Source: Aquitalea denitrificans
GTDB lineage: Bacteria > Pseudomonadota > Gammaproteobacteria > Burkholderiales > Chromobacteriaceae
Direction: 5' to 3'
DNA length: 64,000 nt
Assembly (NCBI RefSeq): GCF_009856625.1
Contig: NZ_CP047241.1
Coordinates: 4,030,001-4,094,000, forward strand
The notes below the pieces were generated by a model, which was not told where the DNA came from, did no database searches, and saw only the letters and a list, made by a program, of their open reading frames with translations. A program made the position numbers and the translations under genes. This document shows positions 36,899 through 45,317 of this stretch, piece by piece. Every line of letters starts with the position of its first letter. Positions within the stretch are counted from its first letter, which is position 1.

Positions 36899-38598
36899 TG
36901 TGGCTTGCCCAGTTTTTCTACCAGTTGCCGCCAGGCCTTGAGGATCTTCTGGAACTTGTTGTTGGTGGGCGCCTGTTCGCGCACCTGCACCAGCATGTCG
37001 TAGGCACGGCGCATATGGCTTTCGTGCCAGCCATTGCCATGCACATAGGCCATGGTGGCATTGGCCAGGTTAAGCATCACCTGCACATTGTGCGGCATTT
37101 CCTCATGCGCTTTGACAAAGCGTTCGATGGCCTGCTCGAAGCGACCGGCCTGTGCCTCGCGCACCGCCTGGTTGTTCAGCTCCAGCACCGACTGCACGTT
37201 TTCGGCAATCAGCTGGCGGCCCATATCGCCCAGCCCGACTTCCTCGAACAGGCTGCCAATGGTGGACAGCAGCTCTTCGTTATCGTGGTTGTTGCGCACC
37301 AGATCGCGCATGGCGGCATTACCGCTGTCCTGCTTGCCCTGGGCATAGCAGGCACGGGCAAATTCCATTTGCGCTTCGGCCGGCAGGTTGCTGCCCAGCT
37401 TCTGGTAGGCGGTTTCGGCACTGGCCAACAGGCTGCGTGCCTTTTCGTGATTACCCATGCGGTTCTGCAACTGGCTGTCGATGACATTGCACATCCACTC
37501 GCCGGTCTCGTTGTAGCGGTAATCACGCCGCAAATTACCCAGGGTGCGGGCGGCAGTGCCGGTTTCGCCGCGCGCCATCTGCACCCGGGCCAGCATGGCG
37601 TAATGGGTAGGACTGCGATGCCAGGTGTACTTGGCGATATTGAGGGTTTCTTCACTGGCCGCCTCGGCGGTTTCCAGATCCTTGTTCATCATGGCCACTT
37701 CGGCCAGCTGCTTTTGCCGGCGCAACACCACCGGCGACAGGGTTGTTGCCTTCTCCAGCGTGCTTTGCGCACCGGGCAGATCGTGATGGATGCGATGCAG
37801 CTTGGCCAGCCAGTCATAGGCTTCCATCACCCTTTCATTGTCGGCCAGTACTTCTTCGAACAGCAGCTTGGCTTCGTCATAGGACTTCAGCCCGGTGAGC
37901 GATTTGGCCAGCCCCAGCTTGGCCCAGGCCAGCGGTTTGAGGCGCAGCACTTCCATATAGAGGTTGCGGGCGGTGTCGAAGTCACCGATTTTCTGCGCCA
38001 GGCTGCCCTTGAGCTTCATGAAGTCCAGGGTGAATTCGCCACGCTGGCTGATCTTGCGGCTACAGGCATCGATGGCGGCCAGGTATTCATGCCGCATGAT
38101 GGCTTCGTCCACCATGCGGAAGGCCTCGCGCCGGCGCATGGCTTTTTCCAGCCGCTGGCTGAGCACTTCGCCGGTAAAGGGCTTGAGCAGGTAATCATCC
38201 GGTGCCAGTTCGGCGGCGGAGATGACGCGCTGGGCGCGGCGCTCGCCGGTGACAATCATGAACACACAGGACTGCTTGATCAGGTTGCGCTCCTTGACCT
38301 CTTCAAACAGGTAAAGGCCGTCATAGCCATTACCCAGGTCGTAATCGCACAGCACCACGTCGAATTCGAACTTGGCCATCTTGGCCAGCGCATCGCCGGC
38401 CTTGCTGGCATATTCGACCTTGTCCGCGCCAAAGGAGGCCAGGGTCATTGCCAGGGCCCGCTGCATTTCGGGCAGGCTGTCGATGATCAGAAACAGCCGG
38501 CTGGCATACGGGTCCTCGTAAGGACGGCGCGTGCTCTCGGCACTGCCCTGACCGGCAGTCAGGCTCTGATAGGTGGTGGAGGGTAACTTGTCACTCAT
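36886..38598 (-). CDS. response regulator with TPR repeats
   Basis: A 570-residue cytoplasmic protein with an N-terminal receiver domain (about 30-150; phospho-acceptor Asp in VVLCDYDLGNGYDG, conserved Lys in DYLLKPFTGE) and about ten TPR-like helical repeats (e.g. RNLYMEVLRLKPLAWAKLGLAK, EAYDWLAKLHRIHHDLPGAQSTLEKAT). There is no DNA-binding or enzymatic output domain, so phosphorylation probably controls protein-protein binding through the TPR part. It overlaps the LytTR regulator gene, which is its most likely functional partner (inference). Confidence 0.9.
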   Translation of the reverse strand: MSDKLPSTTYQSLTAGQGSAESTRRPYEDPYASRLFLIIDSLPEMQRALAMTLASFGADKVEYASKAGDALAKMAKFEFDVVLCDYDLGNGYDGLYLFEEVKERNLIKQSCVFMIVTGERRAQRVISAAELAPDDYLLKPFTGEVLSQRLEKAMRRREAFRMVDEAIMRHEYLAAIDACSRKISQRGEFTLDFMKLKGSLAQKIGDFDTARNLYMEVLRLKPLAWAKLGLAKSLTGLKSYDEAKLLFEEVLADNERVMEAYDWLAKLHRIHHDLPGAQSTLEKATTLSPVVLRRQKQLAEVAMMNKDLETAEAASEETLNIAKYTWHRSPTHYAMLARVQMARGETGTAARTLGNLRRDYRYNETGEWMCNVIDSQLQNRMGNHEKARSLLASAETAYQKLGSNLPAEAQMEFARACYAQGKQDSGNAAMRDLVRNNHDNEELLSTIGSLFEEVGLGDMGRQLIAENVQSVLELNNQAVREAQAGRFEQAIERFVKAHEEMPHNVQVMLNLANATMAYVHGNGWHESHMRRAYDMLVQVREQAPTNNKFQKILKAWRQLVEKLGKPQWVL

Positions 38599-38632
38599 GG
38601 CGTCATCATTGGCCAGCCTGGCTGGAATGTCA

Positions 38633-40783
38633 TTATTCGGCGGTCAGTTTGGCGTAACGCAAATCAAGCCACTTCAACCCGTGTTCGGCAAAATTGATCT
38701 GCAAACGCACATCACTGCCACTGCCCTCGGCATTGATCACCACGCCAGAGCCAAACTTGGCGTGGCTGACGCCCTGACCGATGCGAAAGCCCTGCAGCGA
38801 CATGGCCGCTGCCGGTGCGCTTACCTCATCCAGCCAAGGGGCGCGACGCGGGCTTGCCGGCGGCACAGGTTTCACTGTAGCAGACAGTACCCGTACCAGC
38901 TCGGCTGGAATTTCCTCGACAAAGCGCGAACGGATGGGGTAGCGGCTCTGACCATGCAGCATGCGGCTCTGGGCGCAGCTGAGGTACAGCCGTTTGCGGG
39001 CACGGGTGACAGCCACGTACATCAGGCGGCGCTCTTCCTCCAGCCCCTTGCTGTCGTTCATGCTGTTTTCGTGCGGAAACAGTCCTTCTTCCAGACCGGA
39101 CACGAACACCGCGTCGAACTCCAGCCCCTTGGCGGCATGCACCGTCATCAGTTGCAGGGCGTCCTCGCCGGCTTCGGCCTGGTGTTCACCCGCTTCCAGG
39201 CTGGCGGCGCTGAGGAATTCGACAATGGCCAGCTCCGGCTGATCCGGGAAGAAACCAGCCGCGGCGCTCACCAGTTCGTCCAGGTTGGCCAGCCGCTCTT
39301 CCCCTTCTTTCTTGTCCTGCTCATACATGGCGCGCAGGCCGGAGTGGTCAATGATCAGGCTGACGGTTTCCGCCAGCGTCATGTCAGTGCTCTTGTTGCG
39401 CAAGGCCTCGATCAGCAGCACGAACTCGCCCAGTTTGGCCGCAGTGCGGCCACCACCGGCAGCACAACAGGCCTGCCACAGGGTAACACCCTGCTCGCGG
39501 CTGACGGCCTGCAGGTTTTCCACGGTGCGGGCACCGATGCCGCGCGCCGGTACGTTGATCACGCGCAACAGGGCGTTGTCGTCATCCGGGTTGCTCACCA
39601 AACGCAGATAGGCCAGCGCATGCTTGACTTCCTGACGCTCGAAAAAGCGCAGGCCGCCATAAATGCGGTAGGGCAGCTGGGCATTCACCAAAACGTGTTC
39701 CAGCACCCGTGACTGGGCATTGGAGCGGTACAGGATGGCCATGTCCGACAGATTCATGCCCTCACGTTGCAGGTTCTTCACCTCGTCGATAATGAACTGG
39801 GCTTCATCGCCATCGGAGTAGGCTTCGTACAGGCGGATCTGCTCACCCTCGCCGGCATCGGTCCACAGATTCTTGCCCAGGCGGCCATCGTTGCGTTCGA
39901 TCAGGGCATTGGCGGCATTGAGAATGGTGCCCACCGAGCGGTAGTTCTGCTCCAGCCGCACCGGCTCGGCCACCTGGAAGTCACTCAGCAAGGCGCGCAT
40001 ATTGCCCACTTCCGCGCCACGGAAGGCGTAGATGGACTGGTCGTCATCGCCCACGGCAAACAGCACGTTGTGCTCGCCGGACAAAAGCTTGAGCCAGGCG
40101 TATTGCAGGCGGTTGGTATCCTGGAACTCGTCCACCAGAATATGACGGAAGCGGCCCTGATAATGGGCGCGCAAGGCGGCATTGGCCTGCAGCAGTTCGT
40201 AGCTGCGCAGCAGCAGCTCGGCAAAATCCACCACGCCTTCGCGACGGCACTGGGCGTCGTAGGCGGCATACAATTCCACCAGCTTGGCTTCGTAGGGATT
40301 CAAGGCGGGTGGCAGACGGTCGGCCCGCAGCCCGGCTTCCTTGTTGCCGTTGATGAAGCTTTGCACGGCACGCGGCGGATATTTTTCGTCCGACAGTTCC
40401 AGGCTTTTGAGCAGGCGCTTGATGGCGGCTTGCTGGTCGGCGGAATCCAGAATCTGAAAGGCCTGTGGCAGGCCGGCATCGCGGTAGTGGGCACGCAGAA
40501 AGCGATTGCACAGGCCGTGGAAAGTGCCGATCCACATGGTGCGCACATTCACCGGCACCATGGCACCCAGCCGGGTATGCATTTCCCGCGCGGCCTTGTT
40601 GGTAAAGGTGACTGCCAGAATGCCGGAGGGATTGACCTGACCGGTGGCAATCAGCCAGGCAATGCGGGTGGTCAGTACCCGCGTCTTGCCACTGCCGGCC
40701 CCGGCCAGCACCAGCGCGCTCTTGGCAGGCCAGGTCACGGCACGCAGTTGTTCGTTATTCAGTCCGGCGAGTAGCTCACTCAT
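38633..40783 (-). CDS. uvrD: DNA helicase II UvrD
   Basis: A 716-residue superfamily 1A 3'-5' helicase acting in nucleotide excision and mismatch repair. Motifs in order: Walker A (VLAGAGSGKTRVLTTRIA), GTFHGLCNRFLR, the Walker B box DEFQDTNRLQY, QSIYAFRGAEVGN, VRLEQNYRS, MTVHAAKGLEFDAVFVSGLEEGL (as blocks), and RRLMYVAVTRARKRLYLS. The C-terminal tail carries the UvrD-type SHAKFGSGVVINAEGSG Tudor-like region. The ATG at 40783 gives the standard MSELLAGLNNEQLRAVTWP start. PcrA or Rep would be near alternatives. Confidence 0.95.
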   Translation of the reverse strand: MSELLAGLNNEQLRAVTWPAKSALVLAGAGSGKTRVLTTRIAWLIATGQVNPSGILAVTFTNKAAREMHTRLGAMVPVNVRTMWIGTFHGLCNRFLRAHYRDAGLPQAFQILDSADQQAAIKRLLKSLELSDEKYPPRAVQSFINGNKEAGLRADRLPPALNPYEAKLVELYAAYDAQCRREGVVDFAELLLRSYELLQANAALRAHYQGRFRHILVDEFQDTNRLQYAWLKLLSGEHNVLFAVGDDDQSIYAFRGAEVGNMRALLSDFQVAEPVRLEQNYRSVGTILNAANALIERNDGRLGKNLWTDAGEGEQIRLYEAYSDGDEAQFIIDEVKNLQREGMNLSDMAILYRSNAQSRVLEHVLVNAQLPYRIYGGLRFFERQEVKHALAYLRLVSNPDDDNALLRVINVPARGIGARTVENLQAVSREQGVTLWQACCAAGGGRTAAKLGEFVLLIEALRNKSTDMTLAETVSLIIDHSGLRAMYEQDKKEGEERLANLDELVSAAAGFFPDQPELAIVEFLSAASLEAGEHQAEAGEDALQLMTVHAAKGLEFDAVFVSGLEEGLFPHENSMNDSKGLEEERRLMYVAVTRARKRLYLSCAQSRMLHGQSRYPIRSRFVEEIPAELVRVLSATVKPVPPASPRRAPWLDEVSAPAAAMSLQGFRIGQGVSHAKFGSGVVINAEGSGSDVRLQINFAEHGLKWLDLRYAKLTAE

Positions 40784-40963
40784 GGCAGGGTTTTCTTCAA
40801 GGCAAGTTAATGCGCGCATTTTACACGAGCTGACTGCTGTGGACGGCCATGTGGTCACGCAATGCTCACAACGACATGCTGCAATGAATGCCAAACAGCT
40901 TATCGCTCTTGCCTGCCCTTGGCCGACAGGTTAATTTCCTGGAAACAACCCGCCTCGTTGCCC

Positions 40964-41743
40964 ATGCGCCTTGCTCCCGCTTTCTTGCTAGCCCTCTTGC
41001 TGTTACCTGCACACGCAACCGGGATCACCGCGTACACAGAAGAGCTGCCGCCATTGAATTTTCAGCAAGGCGGGCAGCTTACCGGCTATGCCAGCGAGCT
41101 ACTGGCCGCCATGGCAGCACGGGCTGGCATCCCGCTGCATCAGCAATTACTGCCCTGGGCGCGCGCTTATACGCTAGTGCAGAACGCACCCGACACCTTG
41201 CTGTTCAGCACAGTACGCACCAGCGAGCGCGAGCCGCTGTTTCGCTGGGTTGGCCCTATCAGTCCCCGGCGCATCTATTTGTACCGACTGGAGAAACGGC
41301 ACGATATCCGCCTGAGCCATAGCGGGCAGCTCAGGCAATTGCGCATCGGCACCTTGTTTGCATCGGCCTCGCAACTGCAGCTGCAACAGCTTGGCCTGCC
41401 TGTTGGAACCGGACAGGACAGCACGCATAGCGATGCCGCCAATCTGGCAAAACTCAAGCTGGGCCGGGTAGATCTGATCGCCATGCTGGACTGGGCCATG
41501 CACTGGCAATTGCAGCAAGCCGGGCTGCCGGAACGCATGGTAAGGCCGGCAGCGCTGCTAAATGGGCAGGGTCAATACTGGTATGCACTCAATCCACAGA
41601 CACCGGATGACACGGTAAACCGTTTGCAGACTGCGCTGGATGATTTGGTCAGGGCTGGCCATGCCCAGCGGCTACGCCAGAAATACATGGGCCGGGAAAG
41701 CATCCCGACCGGTATTGCCGACTTCAGCCCGAGTAAAGGCTGA
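40964..41743 (+). CDS. periplasmic substrate-binding protein, SBP_bac_3-like
   Basis: A 259-residue exported protein with a signal peptide (MRLAPAFLLALLLLPAHA) followed by a two-lobe binding domain: TAYTEELPPLNFQQGGQLTGYASELL at the start of lobe 1 and LRIGTLFASASQLQLQQ with LGRVDLIAMLDWAMHW in lobe 2. It resembles the amino-acid-binding SBP_bac_3 family, often found as orphan receptors. No transporter genes accompany it, so a sensory or ligand-scavenging role is possible. It is divergent from uvrD across 180 bp. Confidence 0.82.
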   Translation: MRLAPAFLLALLLLPAHATGITAYTEELPPLNFQQGGQLTGYASELLAAMAARAGIPLHQQLLPWARAYTLVQNAPDTLLFSTVRTSEREPLFRWVGPISPRRIYLYRLEKRHDIRLSHSGQLRQLRIGTLFASASQLQLQQLGLPVGTGQDSTHSDAANLAKLKLGRVDLIAMLDWAMHWQLQQAGLPERMVRPAALLNGQGQYWYALNPQTPDDTVNRLQTALDDLVRAGHAQRLRQKYMGRESIPTGIADFSPSKG

Positions 41744-41760
41744 GCTGGCCACCACCGGCC

Positions 41761-41988
41761 TTACACATAGGTGTTGATGGTGCGTCCCAGCGTACTGAGG
41801 CTTTCTCCTACTGCGGTCAGCCCATGGGCAGCAGCTGTGCCAGTGGCACTGACGCCGCCGCTCAGGCCGCCTCCTGCTGCCTTGGCGGCAGAACCCAGTT
41901 CGTCGACTACGTTTTTTGCTCCCTGGCGCAGCACACTATAAGCCGTGGGTGTGCGTGCTACGGTGGAAACTCCACTGATTGTGCTCAT
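41761..41988 (-). CDS. hypothetical 75-residue Gly/Ala/Ser/Thr-rich protein
   Basis: I do not recognise this protein. Small residues dominate (GSAAKAAGGGLSGGVSATG in the middle), and there are few aromatics and no cysteine. It has no clear signal peptide. The central part could form glycine-zipper helices. The gene is probably real: a strong ribosome binding site (GGGGAG at 7 bp) precedes the ATG and a plausible promoter lies upstream (42019-42046). It sits next to an isolated flgH-like gene, oriented away from it. Confidence 0.65.
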   Translation of the reverse strand: MSTISGVSTVARTPTAYSVLRQGAKNVVDELGSAAKAAGGGLSGGVSATGTAAAHGLTAVGESLSTLGRTINTYV

Positions 41989-42018
41989 GTCGCTCTCCCC
42001 TACCGTTTTGTACCTGGT

Positions 42019-42046
42019 TTTATGCCCGCTGCAGCCGGTATGTAAA
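42019..42046 (-). promoter_or_regulatory. candidate promoter of the 75-residue protein gene
   Basis: On the minus strand TTTACA (42046-42041) and CATAAA (42024-42019) are separated by 16 bp. The predicted leader is about 25 nt. Confidence 0.4.
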
Positions 42047-42083
42047 TTTACGTTATGCCGCGTTAAGACAATCGGCCATTTCC

Positions 42084-42112
42084 TTTACATTTTCTTACCT
42101 TGTTTTTTAATC
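42084..42112 (+). promoter_or_regulatory. weak candidate promoter of the flgH-like gene
   Basis: TTTACA (42084-42089) and TTAATC (42107-42112) are spaced by 17 bp in an AT-rich stretch. The -10 match is poor, so this is only suggestive. Confidence 0.25.
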
Positions 42113-42179
42113 ACTAACGCTAATTAACTGAAAATGAAAATAGAATAAAAAGAGTAATAAAAGGAAAGGGAGCAGCAAA

Positions 42180-42869
42180 GTGAAAACACTGGCTACTAAA
42201 TTATCGGCCTGCCTGGTATTTACCGGCTTTATCACCGGCTGCGCCTCTTCGCCACAAACACTGGTTACCGCACCCGTACATATCAGACCGCAATTTACCC
42301 CGGTTGCGCTGGAAGATAGTCCCGGCTCCATTTACCAGCCCAACAAGGCAATGTTGTTATTTGAAGAGCCTATTGCCAACCGTGTTGGTGATGCGTTGAA
42401 GATCAATATTGCCGAGAATCTCTCCTCCAGTAACAATGCCAACACATCGACCAGTCGCACATCTACAATTTCCGAATCCGGTCCGGGTGCGCTTTCCTCG
42501 ATGGGTGGTTTGCTGAAAGAAATTTTTGATTACAGCGGCAAAGCAACTGGCAGTAGCAGCCTGAAAGGCACCGGCCAGGTAACCAATGCCAATCAGATCA
42601 GCGGCAGCCTGATGGTTTCGGTAACCGATATATTGCCCAATGGCTATATGGCAGTGGCCGGCGAAAAAGCCGTGGCAGCCAGCGGCAATACCACGCTGCT
42701 GCGGTTTTCCGGCATTGTGAACAAGCGCGATATCAAGGTAGGTAATGTCGTATCTTCCAACGACGTGGGTGATGCACGCATCGAGCAGATCGTGAATGGG
42801 GTAGCCAGCGAAGTGGCCTCACGCACTGCAGCCCAGAACTTCTTTGCCGGGCTGATCAATTTCTGGTAG
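42180..42869 (+). CDS. flagellar L-ring protein FlgH-like lipoprotein
   Basis: A 229-residue lipoprotein precursor: the signal ends LVFTGFITGC, lipidated Cys near residue 21. The mature part follows the FlgH pattern with GSIYQPNKAMLLFEEPIANRVGDALKINIAE near residue 55-90 (given as blocks GSIY, LLFEE, RVGDALKI), then VTDILPNGYMAVAGEKAVA, and the C-terminal block SSNDVGDARIEQIVNGVASEV. FlgH forms the outer-membrane L-ring of the flagellum. No other flagellar gene is in this window, so it is either a second flgH or a FlgH-fold protein used elsewhere. The start is a GTG preceded by AAGGGAG. The leader is strikingly AT-rich compared with the surroundings. Confidence 0.82.
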   Translation: MKTLATKLSACLVFTGFITGCASSPQTLVTAPVHIRPQFTPVALEDSPGSIYQPNKAMLLFEEPIANRVGDALKINIAENLSSSNNANTSTSRTSTISESGPGALSSMGGLLKEIFDYSGKATGSSSLKGTGQVTNANQISGSLMVSVTDILPNGYMAVAGEKAVAASGNTTLLRFSGIVNKRDIKVGNVVSSNDVGDARIEQIVNGVASEVASRTAAQNFFAGLINFW

Positions 42870-43479
42870 TCGTTGCAGCCCGTTTGGCTACATCTTGTTC
42901 AAAACGGGTTGCCCCGTTGGCGGCCTCTCCGCTGCCTGCCTGCCATTGCGTCATGTTCTCGGCAGAGAACATCTTGCCCAGCAAGGGTGACAGTTTCTTC
43001 CCCGTTGAACTCCACTTGTCATAGGCCATGCCATCCAGCTTATAGGCTGCATTGGCCAATACCTTGCCATTCTTTTTCAATAGCAGATTAATGTCGGTGA
43101 TATAGGGCCGCAATTCATCGCTGAACATGGGCGAGCCCCACTGCGTCAATACCGTGTAATACAGCAGGGCATCACAATTGGCCGGCGCATTACCAACGGC
43201 ATAAATCCGGCTTTCCAATTCCCGCTCGCGCAGCTGCTTTTGCAATTCGGGAATGAAGTCCGGCACAATTACACTGGAATTAAGCTCGACACAGATATCG
43301 TGTAGCTCTTCATGGGGATGTGCCATACCATTGGTGCTGGTATTGGGGGCCATATTGGCCACCGAGGTTACCGCCGTACTGGCCAGTTGCACCCCGGCCA
43401 CGATGGGAGAGGTAATCAGGGTACAGGCACTTAATGTCAGCGCAGCAGGTGCAATCATAAAACGCAGCAGATATTTCAC
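42856..43479 (-). CDS. hypothetical lipoprotein, resembling the Sbal_3080 family
   Basis: A protein of about 207 residues with a short lipoprotein signal (LLRFMIAPAALTLSAC). The mature part contains HDICVELNSSVIVPDFIPELQ and a later Cys (APANCDALLYYTVLTQW), a layout like Sbal_3080-type lipoproteins; the match is from memory of the pattern, so weak. The start is uncertain: a GTG at 43479 gives a proper signal, while a longer frame reaches 43566. It converges on the flgH-like gene and overlaps it by 14 bp. Confidence 0.6.
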   Translation of the reverse strand: MKYLLRFMIAPAALTLSACTLITSPIVAGVQLASTAVTSVANMAPNTSTNGMAHPHEELHDICVELNSSVIVPDFIPELQKQLRERELESRIYAVGNAPANCDALLYYTVLTQWGSPMFSDELRPYITDINLLLKKNGKVLANAAYKLDGMAYDKWSSTGKKLSPLLGKMFSAENMTQWQAGSGEAANGATRFEQDVAKRAATTTRN

Positions 43480-43589
43480 CTTCGTACTCGCCAGACAATT
43501 AAAACAGAGCAACCCTAGCAGTAAAATAAAATGCCCCGAAGGGCATTTACAGACATTTACACGCATGAATGCATCAGGCTGCTGCTGGC

Positions 43590-44432
43590 TTATTTTTTGA
43601 CGCCCAGCTCGCGCAGGCGCTCGTCCAGATAACTGCCGGCGCTATGCCGTTCAGATAGCACCACTTCCGGGCGCGGATGCAGGAACAAGGGCAGCGACAC
43701 CCGGCTCTTCAGCGCTGCCTCCCCTTGCGGGTTCACCACCCGGTGCTGGGTGGACGGGTAGTAACCCTGTGATGCCTCTTGCAACATATCGCCGATATTG
43801 ATGATCAGCATGCCGAAATCACAGGGTACATCCACCCAGTTGCCCGCCTTATCCTGTACTTGCAGGCCGGGCTCGTTGGCCGCCGGCAGGATGGTAAGCA
43901 GATTGATGTCGCCATGTGCCGCTGCACGCAGCGAACCTGCCGGTTCGTCTCCGCTAAGTGGTGGATAGCGCAGCACGCGCAGCAGGGTTTGCTGGCTGTT
44001 TTCAATCATGGCGGACAGCGGCTGGCTGTATTGTGCGGCGATATCGGCTGGCGTGTGCGCCTGCACCCAGCCCAGCAGCTCACGCGCTAGCGCATTGGCG
44101 CTGTCGTAATAGCGGCGGGCATCATCGGCCAGCTGCGGCGGCACCCGCCCCCAAGGATAGATGTGGAAGTATTCCTTGATGTCCTTCAGGCTGGCACCCT
44201 TGGCCGTTTCCGAAATGTCGGGGGAAAAATAACCGTCCTGCTTCGCCACGGAAAAGGCGTAATCGTGTTTTTGCGGACTGTTGAAGAAGGCCAACCAGTC
44301 AGCATAGATTTTTTCCACCAGTTGCTGGTCGATGGGGTGATTCACCAGCACGCCAAAACCGGTTTCGTGCAGGGAACGGGTAAATTGCGCAGCAGCATCG
44401 GCTGCGCGGTAGTCGACAACGCGGACGTTCAT
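43590..44432 (-). CDS. 2-oxoglutarate/Fe(II) oxygenase, isopenicillin N synthase-like
   Basis: A 280-residue cytoplasmic non-haem iron oxygenase. The iron ligands are visible as HxD in RAAAHGDINLLTIL and the distal His in YYPSTQHRVVNPQG; the 2-oxoglutarate-binding pattern RxS appears in KSRVSLPLFLHPRPE. The N-terminal half (GFGVLVNHPIDQQLV) is the DIOX_N domain. Family members hydroxylate or cyclise varied small molecules; there is no neighbouring biosynthetic gene to suggest a substrate. It is followed by no obvious operon partner. Confidence 0.85.
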   Translation of the reverse strand: MNVRVVDYRAADAAAQFTRSLHETGFGVLVNHPIDQQLVEKIYADWLAFFNSPQKHDYAFSVAKQDGYFSPDISETAKGASLKDIKEYFHIYPWGRVPPQLADDARRYYDSANALARELLGWVQAHTPADIAAQYSQPLSAMIENSQQTLLRVLRYPPLSGDEPAGSLRAAAHGDINLLTILPAANEPGLQVQDKAGNWVDVPCDFGMLIINIGDMLQEASQGYYPSTQHRVVNPQGEAALKSRVSLPLFLHPRPEVVLSERHSAGSYLDERLRELGVKK

Positions 44433-44537
44433 GCGAGGGAATCCTTACGGAAGGCAGCCGTCAGGCAAGATCGGGACGGGCCACGGCGGCGCATTCTACC
44501 CGTGCCACGGCGTCACGCAAAGCAATGCCTGCGACGT

Positions 44538-45317
44538 TCAGCACAAGGCCACATACGGCGGGGCATCCTGCTGCGACGTCAATGTCACAAGCCCGACTTC
44601 GGCCAGCATGGCCAGGCGCCAGAACAGGTAGCTGTCCGGCACAAAGGCTGTGAGGTGTCGCCCCATGACGCCCCCCACCAGACGCGCTGCCGCCTGCGGC
44701 CCTTCGCGGCGCAAAGCTTCCAGCAAGGCTGCATCGAAACAATCGGCCGGCTGCTGCTGTAGCTGGCCGTGGTGCAGTTCGCGCCAGCCGGCCGCGGCCT
44801 GTTGCCAGTGCTCCCATTCGGCGGCAAGGCGCTGGCGCTCTGCCGGCTCGACTGGCCGGGCAGTACCGATCAACGGCTGGATTTCCGGCTGGCCGCACAT
44901 GCCCATGGCGACATGGCCATTGTGCTGGATATCCACCTTGCCACTGGCCTCTACCAACGACAGCGGCTGACTGGCATGGGCGTGGGCGCACACCATGGCC
45001 AGCAGCAAGCGGTCATGCGCGCCATTGCCCAGCCACAGGCAAAGCGGCTGGCGCTGGGCAAACACGCGGAACAGCTGCTTGCGACAGTGCCAGTAGTCCT
45101 TGAGAAAGGCTTCGTCGATGTCCGGCAGCCAGCGCATGGACCACCAGATGCGGTTCCACCACGCCACCCGCGCCTGCGGGTCGATGGCATCCGCATCGGC
45201 CAGCGGGCCATGGGCAAAGTCCTCCACCACCTCCAGTACCTCGTCCTCCGGCAGCAGGGTGCGCAAGGCCTGGGCGGCGGCAGGCCCGGTCAGCAGATGT
45301 ACGGTGGACTGGGTCAC
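44538..45317 (-). CDS. DUF1835 domain-containing protein
   Basis: A 259-residue cytoplasmic protein with an N-terminal DUF1835 domain (about 3-120: VHLLTGPAAAQALRT, VEDFAHGPLADAD, LCLWLGNGAHDRLLLAM) and a C-terminal part of the type often annotated DUF3658. Function is unknown. Its ATG overlaps the cysE stop by 4 bp (ATGA), so the two are co-translated. The tight coupling to cysE is unusual and may only be positional. Confidence 0.8.
   Translation of the reverse strand: MTQSTVHLLTGPAAAQALRTLLPEDEVLEVVEDFAHGPLADADAIDPQARVAWWNRIWWSMRWLPDIDEAFLKDYWHCRKQLFRVFAQRQPLCLWLGNGAHDRLLLAMVCAHAHASQPLSLVEASGKVDIQHNGHVAMGMCGQPEIQPLIGTARPVEPAERQRLAAEWEHWQQAAAGWRELHHGQLQQQPADCFDAALLEALRREGPQAAARLVGGVMGRHLTAFVPDSYLFWRLAMLAEVGLVTLTSQQDAPPYVALC

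Noticed and set aside
41761..43479. Genomic island or prophage remnant around the flgH-like gene
   Set aside because: The patch is AT-richer, but there are no integrase, transposase, tRNA or flanking direct repeats, so only a small acquired module is supported.
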